The notes under the pieces were generated by a model. It made no database searches and was not told the origin of the DNA. It worked only from the letters and a program-made list of their open reading frames with translations. Positions 1-11,931 of a stretch of 64,000 bases of DNA are shown here, in pieces. This DNA is from Buxus sempervirens (lineage: Eukaryota > Streptophyta > Magnoliopsida > Buxales > Buxaceae), in NCBI GenBank assembly GCA_947561395.2, contig OX387183.1, positions 57,829,915 to 57,893,914 on the forward strand, given 5' to 3'. The stretch's first letter is position 1. Every line of letters starts with the position of its first letter. The position numbers and the translations under genes are program-made.

Positions 1-601
1 CCACGATCCGTGTTTCTCTGCGGGGACTCTAGCAGCGAAGACTCGTAAACATTATCTTCCACAAAACTAATCAAAATTTATCAAATGAAGAATCCAAAAC
101 GAATTCTTTTGTTCCAAGCACCGTAAATATGCACTTACCTATATCGATCGTCGCCGCCGGTATTATCAAGATCTCGACTGCCGCAGACGATTGAGATCGT
201 CGATCTCCAGGAATCGCCGTGGGTCGTGAGCTGTGTATTTGTCAAGAAGAGCCTAACCCGACAAACCAAGGCTGTGTGTTTGGGAGTAGTGAGCACGAGA
301 GGAGAGAGATTAGGGCGAGAGTCTAGGGGAAAGAGATGGGGCGAGAGCTCAGTTCGGCAAAAGAGAGAGATTGAGGAGACGGGGAAAGAGAGAGATCGGG
401 AAAGAGACAGAGATTAGGGCGAGAGCTCAGTTCGGCAAAAGAGAGAGATGCGGAAAGAGACAGAGATTAGGGCGAGAGTTCAATTCGGAGAGGGTAAAGA
501 AATAGCTCGGGAGACAGGATGATTTTTAGCGGCGGTCATTAAAAAGACCGCCGCTAAAAGTTAATTACTCCCCGCCGCTAAAACCTTGTTTTTTTGTAGT
601 G
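1..601. mobile_element. End of a CACTA (En/Spm) transposon cut by the window edge
   Basis: The tract ends in GTAGTG at 596-601 after a T-run; its complement starts CACTACAAAAAAA, the usual CACTA terminus. Just inside lie GCGGCGG/CCGCCGC-rich subterminal repeats (530-590), the same kind seen at the left end of the CACTA element at 12550. No transposase is visible in this part. The rest of the element lies left of the window, so its other end and target duplication cannot be checked. Confidence 0.7.
320..490. repeat. Purine-rich GA tandem repeat inside the CACTA end
   Basis: A GGGCGAGAGCTCAGTTCGG block followed by GA-rich sequence occurs about three times in imperfect direct array (near 340, 417 and 470). 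Open frames across it encode only low-complexity Arg/Glu runs and are not credible genes. On the complement it is a CT-rich leader, as found in transposon 5' regions. Confidence 0.6.
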
Positions 602-1340
602 GGTGGCAATCGGTCGAATACGGATCGGATATATGTATATTCGTATTTGAATCCGAATTTTATCGGATCTTAGATTTCGGATTCGTATTTGAACCACGGA
701 TCTAAATTCTATATTTGAATTCGCCAATTTCGGTTTCGAATCGGATTCGGATCGAATTCGGATATATATCCTACTCATTGCTAGCCCTACTCAGAGAGGG
801 ATTTAAATGAGAAATGGGTTTGAACTTCAAATTTGAAGCACCACGCAACAGTGGATATTGAGCAACTGACAAAAAAAATCGTACCCCAGAACTTAGAACA
901 ATCGGCTTGTTTTGGACAATGGAATTTCAGAGCAAAAAAGGTTTCAAAATAGGGGGTTTTGTAATTGGTTCTTTAAGTGGGTTTGCAGGTACCAGTCGCT
1001 AGAGGGTGACAGTGACAAAGAAGATAGAAAGTTTAGATTTAGGGCAAATCGTTCTCTAAAGGTTTTTGGTTTTAGTTATGATGGTTCAACCGTAGTTTAT
1101 AAATGGTCTACATTCTAACCAATGTCTGCCCTGGGTTTTGTATAAGATATATATGATTTCGGTCGGATCTTATTCGGATCGGATATATGTATATTCATAT
1201 TTGAATCCGATTTTTTTCGGATCTTAGATTTCAGATCCGTATTCTAACCACGGATCTTAGATTTCGGATCGGATTCGCTAATTTTGGATCGGATTCAGAT
1301 CGAATTCGGATATATATCCGATCCATTGCCAGCCCTAAAT
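602..1340. repeat. Two degenerate direct copies of a CGGATC/ATATCC-rich element
   Basis: Positions 605-790 and about 1158-1337 share the same order of words (CGGATCGGATATATGTATATTC, TTTGAATCCGA, CGGATCTTAGATTTC, GAATTCGGATATATATCC) and both end TTGC(T/C)AGCCCTA. The complement of that end, TAGGGCTGGCAAT, resembles hAT-type termini. Copy one begins directly at the end of the CACTA element. No target duplication is clear. About 370 bp of undistinguished sequence separates them. Confidence 0.5.
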
Positions 1341-4300
1341 GACAGTACCCTAATTTAGAATTTTTATAATACTAGTCATAAACTCTTTGGTTTTCTTTTA
1401 TATTTTTTTGGATAAATAACTTCTTTTAGTTGTTCATGGGACAGGATTTGAAGATTATGAGATTTACAATGGGATCCAAGATGATGAGGACAAGAAAGTG
1501 ATGGTGACAGAAAATGCTTAGAGATGGGTGTTGTTGAATTTTGAGCTTCAAGGCCTGAGATTGCAACAAGGGATTGACAGAGTCAAGATAATTACATATG
1601 ACACTGTAAATATGAGGAAATAGTGTAAACTATTAAAATACACAGTTTTGAGGTTGAAAGTTGTAAAACAAAAAAGAAAGGTGAGAATGATATATTTCTT
1701 GTCAGTTACGAACAAAATGTTAGTGCTATTGGGATGATGAAAATGACCTACGATATTTACTGTTCTGCTCTATATGAATCATTGGTAGCCAAGAAATCCT
1801 GACCTTCAGGTAGTGGGCTTAATTTCCCTTTTTTTTTCCCCACAGAACGACAGCAAATCAAATGGAAAAGTCTGTATTTGCTTGTGACAGGGCATTCTCT
1901 ACAAGACCTAGACTTAAGAGTCGTGTGGAAGTTATTATATTGGAAAGAGTTTTTGGGTTCCCTGAATTTGATTTCCAGAGGATAGGTTGCTTCCTGCAGT
2001 TGTGATGGTTTCATTACAATCATTCATGAATTGCATGTTATTACTATTCTCATTTGAATAGTACAAATGTCTGGTCATTGCAAAATTTGGGTGTATTTTC
2101 CATGTACTTATGCGTGAAGCATGTCTCTGAAGCTGTCTTCAAGCATCAATTTCTGTCATGCTACCACTTGTGTATAATCAAAATTCACCATCTGATGGGC
2201 ATTCCTTGATAGTTTTTCAAAGCTTTGAACTTGTTTAAATTCAGTTTGTTTTATTCGTTGAAATTGGAAATGGTAAGTTATTATTTATCTTGATTTAAAG
2301 CATGATAAAGGACGTAATTATACACGTACAATGTTTCCGGATTGAATGTTCTCTAACTTTAGAACTCTAGCTTTAGAAAGCAGAAAAAAAATCTGGGTTT
2401 GGAAGGTGGAAGACGAATTACAGAGAAATAATTAAATACTAGTGCAAAATTTGAATCATAATTAAAGAGTAATGAACAGTATATAAAACATTCATATTTT
2501 AGTCACGGGACAGAGATTATTGGCGAAAGCGTTAAAATATATAAATACTTAGCATTAAAATATATAAAGAACAAAATAAGTAATCCCAAGTGTGTAGTTT
2601 ATAAAATATTTAAGTTTTAGTCAGGGACTGGTTTAATAATTAAAATATTAAGTTCTAGACCCGTAAATTGTTATAAAATCTGTTTTATTTAGGATTTGGT
2701 ACAAAACAGAATAATTGCTAAGTAATTAGTTTATATAATTATAAGTATTGCATTTTAGTCGAGAGTTGGAAATAAAATTTAAAATCAATGAAAAAGTGTC
2801 TAAAAGTGCTGTTTAGGGTTTATAAATTAATTTTAAAATAGGACAATGTCACTTTCATAACAGTAAAGAGAAAAGTAATAGTTGAGAAGCAATCTGGCAT
2901 TTTGCATAAAAAGAATTTGGGAAAGTGACCAAAAATAGGGAATTTATGCGTGAATGTATTATATGATTGTGTGACTCATTTATTCACATCTGTTTATCAT
3001 AAATTTATTTTTATTGCTTATGTGAGTATAATAAGTTTCAAACAATGATGTTTATCCTTGTTATTAAATATTTCATATGAATTCCACCAGCATGGTTTCT
3101 AAATTGCATTTATATCTATTAAATCTTATATTTGAGAAAATATGCATATTTGAATAAGATGGCATACACATGAGTATTTCTAATTTTGATTTGTGTATAT
3201 TGCACCCTAATTAAATATGTTTTACCCTGTGATAAGTTTAACTTATCAATAGTGGGTTAGCAATTTACTGGTTAGTAAGGCCAAATGAATTTCATTATTT
3301 GATCTCAAGAGAGATCCTTATTATGTTTTAGATATCCAGTAGTTTGTGTGGATGCGTAAAAAGATAATTAAAACCTGAGTATGTGAGGGCTCTTCAGTAT
3401 GGGAGTAGAGGGAGTCGTACCGATTGTAGTGACGAAGCTGGTTGAGTTGAGGAATCCTCCCGGCATGTTTTCATTTATTTTTGTGATGAGAGCAGTTGAG
3501 ATGTGTGATTTCTCCTGGTGTTGTGAGTGATGTGATTGGTATTTCCCAGTAGAAAGGGATTTACCCGAAATGTGTTGTGTGTGGTGATCTTGTGATCCAA
3601 GGACTATACATCCCAGTCTGAATATTATAGTTGTAGTCCGGGCAATGTCTATAGTTTTGGCTGGACATTATATTGATTAGCCTTGTGATATAATATGAAT
3701 GGTTTACCGAATTAATTGAATTGGTTTGGTTCTAAGTTATAAATTGATTTATATATTCCAATTGATGATTATTGTAATTCTTTTGAACCTTGTTGTGAAT
3801 TCATATTATTCATTGGGATACGGGGTTGTCTCACTTGCACTTGATTACTTGTGATGTATTATGATTTGAGATATATCCGCACGTGTATTTAATTTATCAT
3901 ATGATGACTTACTGAGATCTCCGATCTCATTTAGTTTATTATATATAGACTGTATAGATTCCAGAGTGTTGGCAGTTGGTTTCGGGTAGATCCAAATTTA
4001 GAGGTATACCAGTTATCATTTTTATTCATTGTACCTAATTGTATTTCATTTCAGTGACTTTACATATGAGATTATGGTTTCAAGATAGAAATTCTATTAA
4101 GCCTTCCGCTTTATCATTATTTAATTTGATGCACTATGATATATTTAATGAGCATGGATTACCTGTTGGTATCAGATGAATGGTAGTGTTCATAGATGAG
4201 TGAATTTGGATTTATTGTCTTAAATTTTAATTAAGACTTGGATTTACTTGTCACTGGACATACCAATTCTAGTAATTTTGTGGTTTAGGCCATAAGATAC

Positions 4301-5218
4301 TAGGATTGAAATGGATTTACCTGTCTATAGCCTATGTCTACAACATAGGCTGTAGAAAATAAGACACATCATGGTGGGGCCACCATTCACTTTTTGGGGT
4401 CTTAGACATTCATGTGTCTTATTGTCTATAGCATATGCTGTAAACAATGTGCAAGCCATTTTGGCATATTGTATATATAAAATGATCATCTTTAAATTAT
4501 CTATCCGATAAAAAAAATTCACAAATTTGTTATCATATATATATATATTTTGGAAAAGTAATTTGTCCTTACATGTTAACAAATTTATGTTTTATAGTTG
4601 ATTATATACCTATGTTTATACATATAAGTAAGTCTGCTGGGGTTGGGCTTTTGGGTAATAACGCATGCGCCCAAACCAATCCCAACCTCAACTTGGATTT
4701 AGAAATGAGTCCCCACTAAAACCTAAATCCAAACTCAATTCTTAGTTTGGGCTCTTATTCTAGTTGGATTGAGTGGATCTTTGAGCTATTCAGATTATAT
4801 TCATAGTTCCACTTAGATGTAGTATGGAACCCAAAGCGTACACTCATTCTACTATATGGGTGCAAATCTAGTTGGTTTGGTTTGGATTGACATCAACACA
4901 ATACCAAATTGGGATTTATGATAGTTAACGCAAAATCAAATTGATCATTTCCAAAAAATGTCTTGCCTAATTGGACATTTATACTATTAATAAAGGGAAA
5001 GGGGGAATATTCTTCCAAATTTTGGCTTTCCTTTTTTTTTTTTTCCAACCATTGCCCTCCCTAACTAAAACAATCCAAAACTATAACCAACCCACTATTC
5101 TTTCCATGTTTGAATTTCAACCCCTACTTAAATGCTAAAATTAAGGGTGAGGACGTGCATGCAATATGCACGTGCCACCACTGGTTGTTTGTAAACCGCT
5201 CTAGACCGCTCAAACAGA
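1341..5218. other. Gene-free AT-rich stretch, possibly with a decayed LTR
   Basis: No convincing coding region is present; the open frames are short and do not resemble known proteins. The stretch 2335-4020 has several A/TTTTAGTC(G/A) words near its left part and a CTTACTGAGATCTCCGATCTCA block near 3910. That texture is known from Ty3/Gypsy LTRs of the Del/Tekay type, but no terminal TG/CA pair or target duplication was found, so this is a weak inference and the copy would be old. Confidence 0.3.
4331..4447. repeat. Short foldback sequence
   Basis: CTATAGCCTATG and CATAGGCTGTAG form one short inverted repeat; TAAGACACAT with TGGTGGGGCC, then ATGTGTCTTA at the far side, form a larger one. This looks like a small MITE or a remnant of one. 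No target duplication was identified. Confidence 0.35.
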
Positions 5219-5273
5219 TAAGGGCGAGGGGGTAAAATGTCCTACTTGATTGGACCACTCTGGCTGTAGGACA
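5219..5273. repeat. Spacer block found downstream of the LecRK units
   Basis: The word string around AAGGGCGAGGG, TGTCCTAC(C/T)TGATTGG and ACCACTC recurs near 27790, 35620, 43017, 45163 and 50600, each time on the 3' side of a LecRK unit. It is part of the segment duplicated with the genes. Here it is interrupted at 5274 by a foldback element; the intact arrangement at 27790 shows what the uninterrupted spacer looks like. Confidence 0.7.
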
Positions 5274-5282
5274 TTGTTTCTA

Positions 5283-6665
5283 GGGAAATTTGGTTTTTAA
5301 TGATGATGTTTACACTTGCCGTAGCCCGGCGGTAGAATTGAATCTTATGTGGCTACAAGTTCCCCTAAATAGGGAAGTGGGGTCCATTAAGTAACCCCAT
5401 TACGTGAGATTGGTTTGGAAAAAGTCTACAAGAGCTAAAAAGATGGAAAGTGGGGTCCCTCACTTCCTAGAAACATGGGGGGTTTGTATAAAGTGGGGTT
5501 TAACTTCCTAAGAGTGGGTCGTTGGGAGACTTTGTGATCAAGCCAAACAGCTTTTAAATAGGGACTTGCAGACAAGGGAAAGAGATCCCTTGATCAACAC
5601 ACAACTACATTAGCTATTTCGGTCTCCTTAGACCTCTTATTCAGTCTTCTCAGGCCACCCTACTCTCATGCTATCCTCATAGCATGAAGTAGTCTATCCT
5701 CCTGTTGCTTCCTGTCGCAACAACACATGGAGATCCCCTTACTCTTAGACAAGGCTAAGAAGATACGCCCTTCTCCGATCACGGCTACGCATGATCTCGC
5801 TTATCCCTTCAAGCAAGGCTAAGGGCAGTCACTATGTGCACCCTGGAACCAATAATCTACAAGGCGACCCCCGATCTCTTCTTTCTATACTTCGATCATA
5901 GCTATAGGAAAACAGGCGGCAGGTACCGAGATTTTGTTGTTTTCTTTTTACTTTTTTATTGATTCTCATCACCATCCATCCTTAAAACGGCCGTCACCCC
6001 ACACGGCCCATCCATCCTTGAAATGGCCGTTATCCTACATGGCCTTCAATTTCTGCAGATTCTACATCAAACGGCCACCACCAACGTGGCCATCGTCAAT
6101 ATTGTCATAAAATTGGGGAAAAAACCTTTGAGGACAAACCCCAACCCTCTTAGAAATCATTGGATCAGAAGTCTTTCAATCTACAGGTGGCTGGGTCGTA
6201 TCTAAACCGCAACCCGTCTGGTTTTGCGTACGAACGGCACCGGGGTCAAAAGTTTCCGACTCCTTGCATCGGCATAGATGCTGGCACGCTTGTGCACTCA
6301 CACGTCTCGGAGCCGAGCCGGAAATGATGGCAACAGATGATTTTTCAAAATAATTCAGATTTAGTAGTTCAATTCTTGATAATTGAGAATTAATGTTACT
6401 TTTTTTAAAATAATTGACAATCAGTACTGTTCATAAAAATTCCTTTCGAAAATATCCTCAAAAGACTTGCAAACTGTGCTTGTAACAAAATGACAAAAGA
6501 TTATCGAAGTCTTTTGAGGTTATTTTTGAAAGAAATTCTTCATGAATAGTAAAATGACATTGATTTTCAATTATGTTAAAAAAGAACCACTAATTTTCAA
6601 TTATCTAGAATTAGGTGACTGAATCTGAATTATTTTAAAAAATATCACTAAAAACCAATTTCCCC
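5283..6665. mobile_element. Foldback Mutator-like MITE split by a solo LTR
   Basis: The ends are inverted copies: GGGAAATTTGGTTTTTAATG at the left and the complement of GGGGAAATTGGTTTTTAGTG at the right. They are flanked by a 9-bp duplication, TTGTTTCTA (5274-5282) and TTGTTTGTA (6666-6674), with one mismatch. The uninterrupted site is visible near 27845. The part 6336-6665 folds on itself around the TCTTTTGAGG words. A 9-bp duplication fits Mutator-like elements. No transposase is encoded. Confidence 0.8.
5307..6335. mobile_element. Solo LTR (1.03 kb) nested in the foldback MITE
   Basis: The element starts TGTTTACACTTGCC, ends GGCAACA, and is bounded by identical 5-bp copies GATGA (5302-5306 and 6336-6340). 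A 5-bp duplication with TG...CA ends is the signature of LTR retroelement integration. No internal region or second LTR is present, so it is a solo LTR. Family is not certain. Its target duplication is perfect, so it is younger than the MITE around it. Confidence 0.75.
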
Positions 6666-6674
6666 TTGTTTGTA

Positions 6675-6965
6675 AACCGATCTGCACCTTCAGTAAGGGA
6701 TGAATTCACTCCTCCTGTGTTACCGTAACATTTGTCAATTATGTATCAAACACGATAATAAATCGAGAACCACACCGGTGCAAGTCCAGCTTCACGTGCA
6801 AGCCGCCGAATTGATCAAGTGAAGAAAGAAATATTCCATGTCTTCCAAGATTGAAATTATCAAAATATACTGCTTGGCAAATACGATTATCATACAATCA
6901 TCATATCATAATACACAGATTATATTTAATTCACGTGGTTTCATATAAAGGTTTTTTTTATATAA
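6675..6965. other. 3' flank of LecRK-A
   Basis: This short gene-free flank matches the 3' flanks at 28855-29058, 36365-36475, 45780-46049 and 50640-50850 (words such as AACCACGCCGGTG, GAAGAAAGAAATATTCCATG and TTATCATACAATCATCATATC). It probably supplies the 3' UTR and polyadenylation signals of the gene. Confidence 0.6.
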
Positions 6966-8996
6966 TCATCGACCTTGGGAGAGGAGAGATTCTGCAACTG
7001 ATGATGATCGAGTCACCTCATGCTCCAGAGAAAATGGATATGAAATGGCAAAATTATCGAAGCCTTCAAGGTTCCCAAAGGTCAGACCACAGTCACCCAT
7101 GGCAAGCGATGCCAACTCCGATACAGGTAGATCACCATTCAGAGACTGCACCACTTGTCGCATGCTTGGCCTGCCTGCAGGTAGAGAATGAGAGCAAAGC
7201 AACCCCAGCTTCAACACTAACTCCATTTCCTCCCTCACATAGTCTGTGCCCAGATTGGGGTCGCTGGTCTCCAAGATTGCCCCTCTTCTCCAACATGTGA
7301 ACACCCAATCCACCAAATTCAGATCCTCAGCCCCTGACGCCGGCGGCCATATAGGTCTCCTTCCGCAAGCAACCTCCAGCAGAAATGCCCCAAACGCAAA
7401 CACATCAGTGCTGGTTGTTGCCTTGCCTGTTCTCGTTAGCTCCGGTGCCAGATAACCCAGTGTTCCGACCACATGAGTTGTCTGAGGATTGCTTCCGTGA
7501 TCATATAATTTTGCCAGGCCAAAATCTCCCAATCTACCATTTAGCTCACCATCTAACAACACATTACTGGACTTCACATCTCTGTGAATCACAACTTGTT
7601 CCCATTCTTCGTGAAGATAAAGTAGCCCCGACGCTACGCCTTTGATGATTCGAAATCTGTGGCTCCAAGTCAATCTGACTTTTGGTTGATCAAATAGGAA
7701 TTTGTCTAGGCTTTTATTGGGCATGAAGTCATACACCAAAAGAAGCTCTCTTTTACGTCGACAATAGCCTAGAAGTCGTACCAAGTTCCGGTGCCGGAGC
7801 CGGCCAACGCTCGCAATCTCTGCCACAAACTCCTTGATTCCTTGCCTCGAGTCATGTGAAACTCTCTTCACTGCAACTTCAATTTTGGAAGTGGGTAGTT
7901 TACCTCTATAAACCCTACCAAACCCTCCAATTCCGAGGAGTTCCTTTTCCCTGAATCCGTTGGTTGCAATATAGAGATCTTTATATTTGTACCTGTGAGA
8001 CCCATAGACTAGCTCCCAATCTTCAAGAACTTCTGCAAACTTCCTCTTCCTTCTTACCATATAAATTATGCCGAAGATGGCCGTGAGCACCAGAGCTGTA
8101 ATTATTATCGGCATCCCAGTTGTCATAATCTTAGATTTCTTTTTAGGCCCTATCCGAGGAATAAGCTTAGGAAGCTGTGAGGTATCCAATGGTTGAGCTT
8201 GCCCATTCATCTTGAAACTCCATCCAAGAAGGTAGTGAGATGCTAGGACATTACCAGTGGACGAGGAGAAGCCCACATACATGAATTCGAAGAAGATTGT
8301 GGAGAGATCGGACGACAAAGACAAGAGCGGAATATGGGGTTTAGGCACCTTAACTGGAGCTAATGTCACATTAAGTTGCTTATGTACACCGTCGTAATCT
8401 ATCCAGACTTGCATTGGCAGCCCACCTATGAGGCTTAGATTCTTGAATTCACTGTTGTTACCAGTAAAATAACCAGCCGAAGCTGAATTTTCCGACTTTA
8501 GGCCATTAATATCTATTCCAACATGGTTATCATCTATGTCAACGAATTCCTGGCTTTGGATTGTATCAATCTCAATAGCAACAATATGATTGGACGAATC
8601 GCCATTGTTGGACTGATTGAATACGCCAAGGTATTGGCTTGGTAGAGCTCCTCCTGGGAGTCCTAATGACGGTGAAATGACAAAGGATATTCCATGACCG
8701 CCTAGGCCTTGAAATTTGGTGACGATTGCGAAGACAAAAGTAGTAGAGAAGGAGAAGGCATTACCTTTGGACGAGTTCTTGAATGGAACCGGATGGGAGT
8801 AGAAGGCATGGCCCTTCGCTTGCGTGGTCTCGTTGGTTAGCATGAGGAGACCATTGTTTGTGATATCGGCTATGCCATCCAGGCTCAGGTTGGCAACTTG
8901 GAGGCCGCTATAGATAAAATCCACATCTTCGGAGGCTGAAAACCTCAGGCGGAGGAGGAGGTGGAGAAAAAACACCACCAACTTGGAGATCAACAT
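6966..8996 (-). CDS. L-type lectin receptor kinase A (LecRK-IV type)
   Basis: A single-exon 676-residue plasma-membrane receptor kinase. Residues 1-22 form a signal peptide; 23-263 a legume-lectin domain with the EIDT and DDNHVGID strands that carry metal-binding acids in this fold; 291-314 a membrane helix followed by the basic stop RRKRK; about 350-620 the kinase. Visible kinase landmarks are the glycine loop GIGGFGRV (355-362), Lys377 in VAVKR, HRD 471-473, DFG 491-493 and APE 517-519, so it should be an active RD Ser/Thr kinase. The lectin part would sense an extracellular ligand, not identifiable here. The ATG is the first methionine before the signal peptide and matches the paralogs. 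Length is normal for the family. It differs from its paralogs in small ways, such as RRKRE and a Trp in RRPIWPP. Confidence 0.95.
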   Translation of the reverse strand: MLISKLVVFFLHLLLRLRFSASEDVDFIYSGLQVANLSLDGIADITNNGLLMLTNETTQAKGHAFYSHPVPFKNSSKGNAFSFSTTFVFAIVTKFQGLGGHGISFVISPSLGLPGGALPSQYLGVFNQSNNGDSSNHIVAIEIDTIQSQEFVDIDDNHVGIDINGLKSENSASAGYFTGNNSEFKNLSLIGGLPMQVWIDYDGVHKQLNVTLAPVKVPKPHIPLLSLSSDLSTIFFEFMYVGFSSSTGNVLASHYLLGWSFKMNGQAQPLDTSQLPKLIPRIGPKKKSKIMTTGMPIIITALVLTAIFGIIYMVRRKRKFAEVLEDWELVYGSHRYKYKDLYIATNGFREKELLGIGGFGRVYRGKLPTSKIEVAVKRVSHDSRQGIKEFVAEIASVGRLRHRNLVRLLGYCRRKRELLLVYDFMPNKSLDKFLFDQPKVRLTWSHRFRIIKGVASGLLYLHEEWEQVVIHRDVKSSNVLLDGELNGRLGDFGLAKLYDHGSNPQTTHVVGTLGYLAPELTRTGKATTSTDVFAFGAFLLEVACGRRPIWPPASGAEDLNLVDWVFTCWRRGAILETSDPNLGTDYVREEMELVLKLGLLCSHSLPAGRPSMRQVVQSLNGDLPVSELASLAMGDCGLTFGNLEGFDNFAISYPFSLEHEVTRSSSVAESLLSQGR

Positions 8997-9046
8997 GACA
9001 AAACGTACAAGAATTTCGAGTGCTGTGACCTCTTCATTACTTGTCT

Positions 9047-9052
9047 CTTATA
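9047..9052 (-). promoter_or_regulatory. Likely TATA box of LecRK-A
   Basis: On the minus strand CCTTTATAAGAGAC lies about 50 nt upstream of the start codon. The same core is kept at about the same distance upstream of B, D and E. The transcription start is not known, so this rests on position and conservation. Confidence 0.5.
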
Positions 9053-9908
9053 AAGGAAGGGCGTCAACGCAGGATTCGGACCGTCCTTGGCAAACATTTA
9101 AAGATCTTGATCTTGCCACAGGTCCCGTACCAGGTCAACTAACTAAACTGAATGGACGTTAGTCATTAGTTTCCAACTCGTGGGATGACTAGTCAGAGTT
9201 GGAATGAAATGCTGTAACAGACCAGACATGAATTATTGGGGCAATCAATTTCTTCTCAGACCGTTTTTCTCACACCAATCTTCAGACCTAAGTTTATTTT
9301 GCGACACACGTCTCTTCTCTTAAGCTGGTTAGTTACTTAGTTTTAAGCCGTTTCACCAAGTCGTCCCCTTCGCCAAGCTGCCTTGAATAAAAAAATTATA
9401 TTTTTTAAGAACCTCTCCTCTTGGCAGGTCGGTCCCTGGTTAGTATGGATAAGAGCAACACGAAAATATCAGATGAAAAGGATTGAAGCTTTCTTTCAAT
9501 AAAGTGGTAGGGCTACCAGTGTACAAACAGCCACTTAATACAGCATCAGTAATATATATCACTATCACCTCTAGCACTACTTCTACCTCCAATGAAATTA
9601 ACGCTATTTATTACATGAACACAATTATCATGGCCAATAATGTTGCTGCTACCTACCATGTAGGTTACTTGCAACAGCAGCATTTAACAATTCTGCTACA
9701 ATCAGCTCTTCCCACATTATTATCATCACTACCTTCACTTTCACTGTCATTACCACAGACACCTAACACCGTTAATCGTGCAACTAACACCTCCAATGCC
9801 ATCACCACATACCAACGTTGTATGTCTTACAACGATGCCACCACCATGCTACTATGGTCTAGCACCATTATTAACACAAGTACACAATAAAGTTTTACTA
9901 GGTCACGG
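9053..9908. other. Upstream region of LecRK-A with a unit-specific replacement
   Basis: To about 9470 this matches the promoter-side flanks of B (31140-31570) and D (48130-48650). From about 9471 to 9908 the sequence differs: some 440 bp of TNN-rich sequence replaces about 100 bp found at 32176-32249. The open frame inside it (9483-9890) is low in complexity (Thr, Ser, Ile, Asn) and matches nothing I know. I see no gene. Confidence 0.55.
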
Positions 9909-10326
9909 GCAATTATATGAAGCAGGATCCTTTCGATTGTATGAAGCTGTTTCCGTTTCATTGCGTTCCCAGACGTGGCAGGTCATTTTCGATCAGTTAA
10001 GAATATTGGAGCTTTTGCTAATACATAGATGTGAGTTGTCACTCGTGATGTTTCAGTCGAGGAAGACGAACTAATAACAGTGAAAGAAAGATGATGGTGC
10101 CGTTGATCTGGTTAAGGCTAAAAAGCTTGAGAGTTTACGAGTTTCTTAGTTTAAGGGACCTGAGATGGCTTCCATAGACGGAGACATTACAAAGAAAACC
10201 GATAGGTCTGAGAGCGTATTTGTTACTTCGTCGTGAAGAACGGAACGGAAACGATTTTGTTTTCTTTCTTTGATTAAAGAAAAGTGAGAAGATGGTCGAT
10301 GAGGCATTTTGGCTTACCATTATCTT

Positions 10327-10646
10327 TGTAACAAATACCAGCGAGTAACTCGGAATACTCACCCGAGTTACTCGGATAGGTCCTGCTGCAAGTTTACTTG
10401 CCCTAAAAACCAGGTAATTTTTACTAGGTAGTTTGATAGAGTAAATCCCAAAATTTAAACGAGTTTTTTCCTAATTAACCGGCTTTTAGATAAAAACTCA
10501 TTAATTTATAATATATTTCTTACTTATCTTTTAAGATATTACTTTATTTATATAATAACAAGGCTGGTAACTCAGCCTAGTTACAGGTAATTACTCAGAT
10601 AGATAAGCTTCCGAGTTACCACCCCTGTCCGGGTTTTTAAACACTG
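10327..10646. mobile_element. hAT-type MITE, unit A copy
   Basis: This is the unit A copy of the element best seen at 32871-33196. Its right end GGGTTTTTAAACACTG is followed by TGACAGAA (10647-10654), matching the 8-bp duplication seen in unit B. The left terminus is eroded here. Internally it carries paired GAGTTACTCGG and CTGGTAACTC words. It was inserted before the units duplicated. Confidence 0.7.
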
Positions 10647-11624
10647 TGACAGAAGCATTTTTCATTTCTGGTCTTGCTTTGAATGGAATGGTTTCTATTT
10701 TCTACTCGAGTGTTCCCACTTGCTGTGGAGAAACAGAACGTCATGTTGAAATGACAGACATTTTTCGTTTTGTGCTCACTCGGAAGGAAACTTGCGCAAG
10801 GGAAGAGGTTTTTGAAAAGTATGATTTTTTTATTCAAGTCGGCTTGGAGGGCTGCCCTTAAAAGGAAGCAACAAAAGATTTCAATCTGCACAATTAGCCA
10901 TAAGACATTAGCTTTCAAAGGGGAAAATAAAAGTGAAAGGAAAAAGAAGAAAAGATAAGGGCCCGTGAGAGTTTGTGTTACACCAAGGAAGGTTCCCTAG
11001 TTAGGAAATATTGATTCTCCTATCTATACTATATATAGCTTGAGGGGCCTATTGGTAAGTGTGCAAACCATAATGTTGTATTCTTAAAAAATCCTTATAC
11101 ATTGTTGTTAAGATTCATTAATAAAATGAGTATAATAGTCATAACTGTCTTAATTCATTTAAAACTTTTGCTGTTTGCAAAACCGTTCCCTGCCCACCCC
11201 CACCCCGGCCCCACCAAATGTGTTATATATGTTATGTGAAGACATTTGTGGCATTTTCAAGTGAAATATCATGACCTTGATCACAACCACATACCGTTTG
11301 AGTGATTTGTAATTTGAAAGAAACACAAAAGGGGAAATGCTTCCTTAGACAATAACGTGTCATGGATTTTAATATATATTGATAAAACTTGCCCAACTAT
11401 TACTTAGAGTAAAATATTTATAAATGCAAACATTTGGTGTAACATTCGAGGAGAACGATGCAAATCCTTAGCGGCTAACCCCGTACAAGGTGCTCGGCCA
11501 TGCCCAACAACTAGCTATATCAACAGCCATCTCTCTTATTTCTCTCTCATTCATTCAAATTTGGATTTTTTTTAATTGTTTTCCAATCGGTTGCTGATGT
11601 GAAAACTAGCTATTGTGTAGGGTT

Positions 11625-11925
11625 GAGTACCTTTACAAGTTGATAAATAACTTGTTACAAGTCTTTTAACCAAGCTTACAAGTTTTTAAATCAGTTCTTT
11701 CATGTCTTCTAACCGGCTATTACAAGTCTTTAACAAGAATCCTTTTATGTGGTTTATAAGTTAGTAATTAGGTTATTACAAGTCGTAATTTAAACAGATT
11801 TACAAGTTGTTTAATGAGGTTTACAAGTATATGGCTTGTTACAAGTCTTTAACGAGGTGTAGACTTGGTAAATCGGTTGTTGGAAGTCATCTAATTGGCT
11901 GTTATAAGTCCTTGAATGTGGTTTA
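11625..11925. repeat. ACAAGT-rich imperfect repeats
   Basis: Words such as TTACAAGTC, TTTACAAGTT and GTTACAAGTCTTTAAC recur roughly every 25-40 bp. The same tract is present at 34920-35230 and, truncated, at 50090-50190. It is non-coding. Confidence 0.6.
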
Positions 11926-11931
11926 CAACAG

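Noticed and set aside
226-417. Arg/Glu-rich 63-codon frame at the left edge
   Set aside because: It follows a GA-rich tandem repeat and has no protein-like complexity.
6851-7645. Plus-strand open frames opposite the LecRK kinase domains (also at 29094-29738, 36595-36941, 46085-46729, 50882-51530 and 60397-60790)
   Set aside because: They are antisense shadows. They recur only because the LecRK coding sequence is conserved, and their proteins resemble nothing.
9483-9890. 135-codon frame upstream of LecRK-A
   Set aside because: Low-complexity Thr/Ser/Asn/Ile composition, no domain, no counterpart in other units; it lies in replaced spacer.
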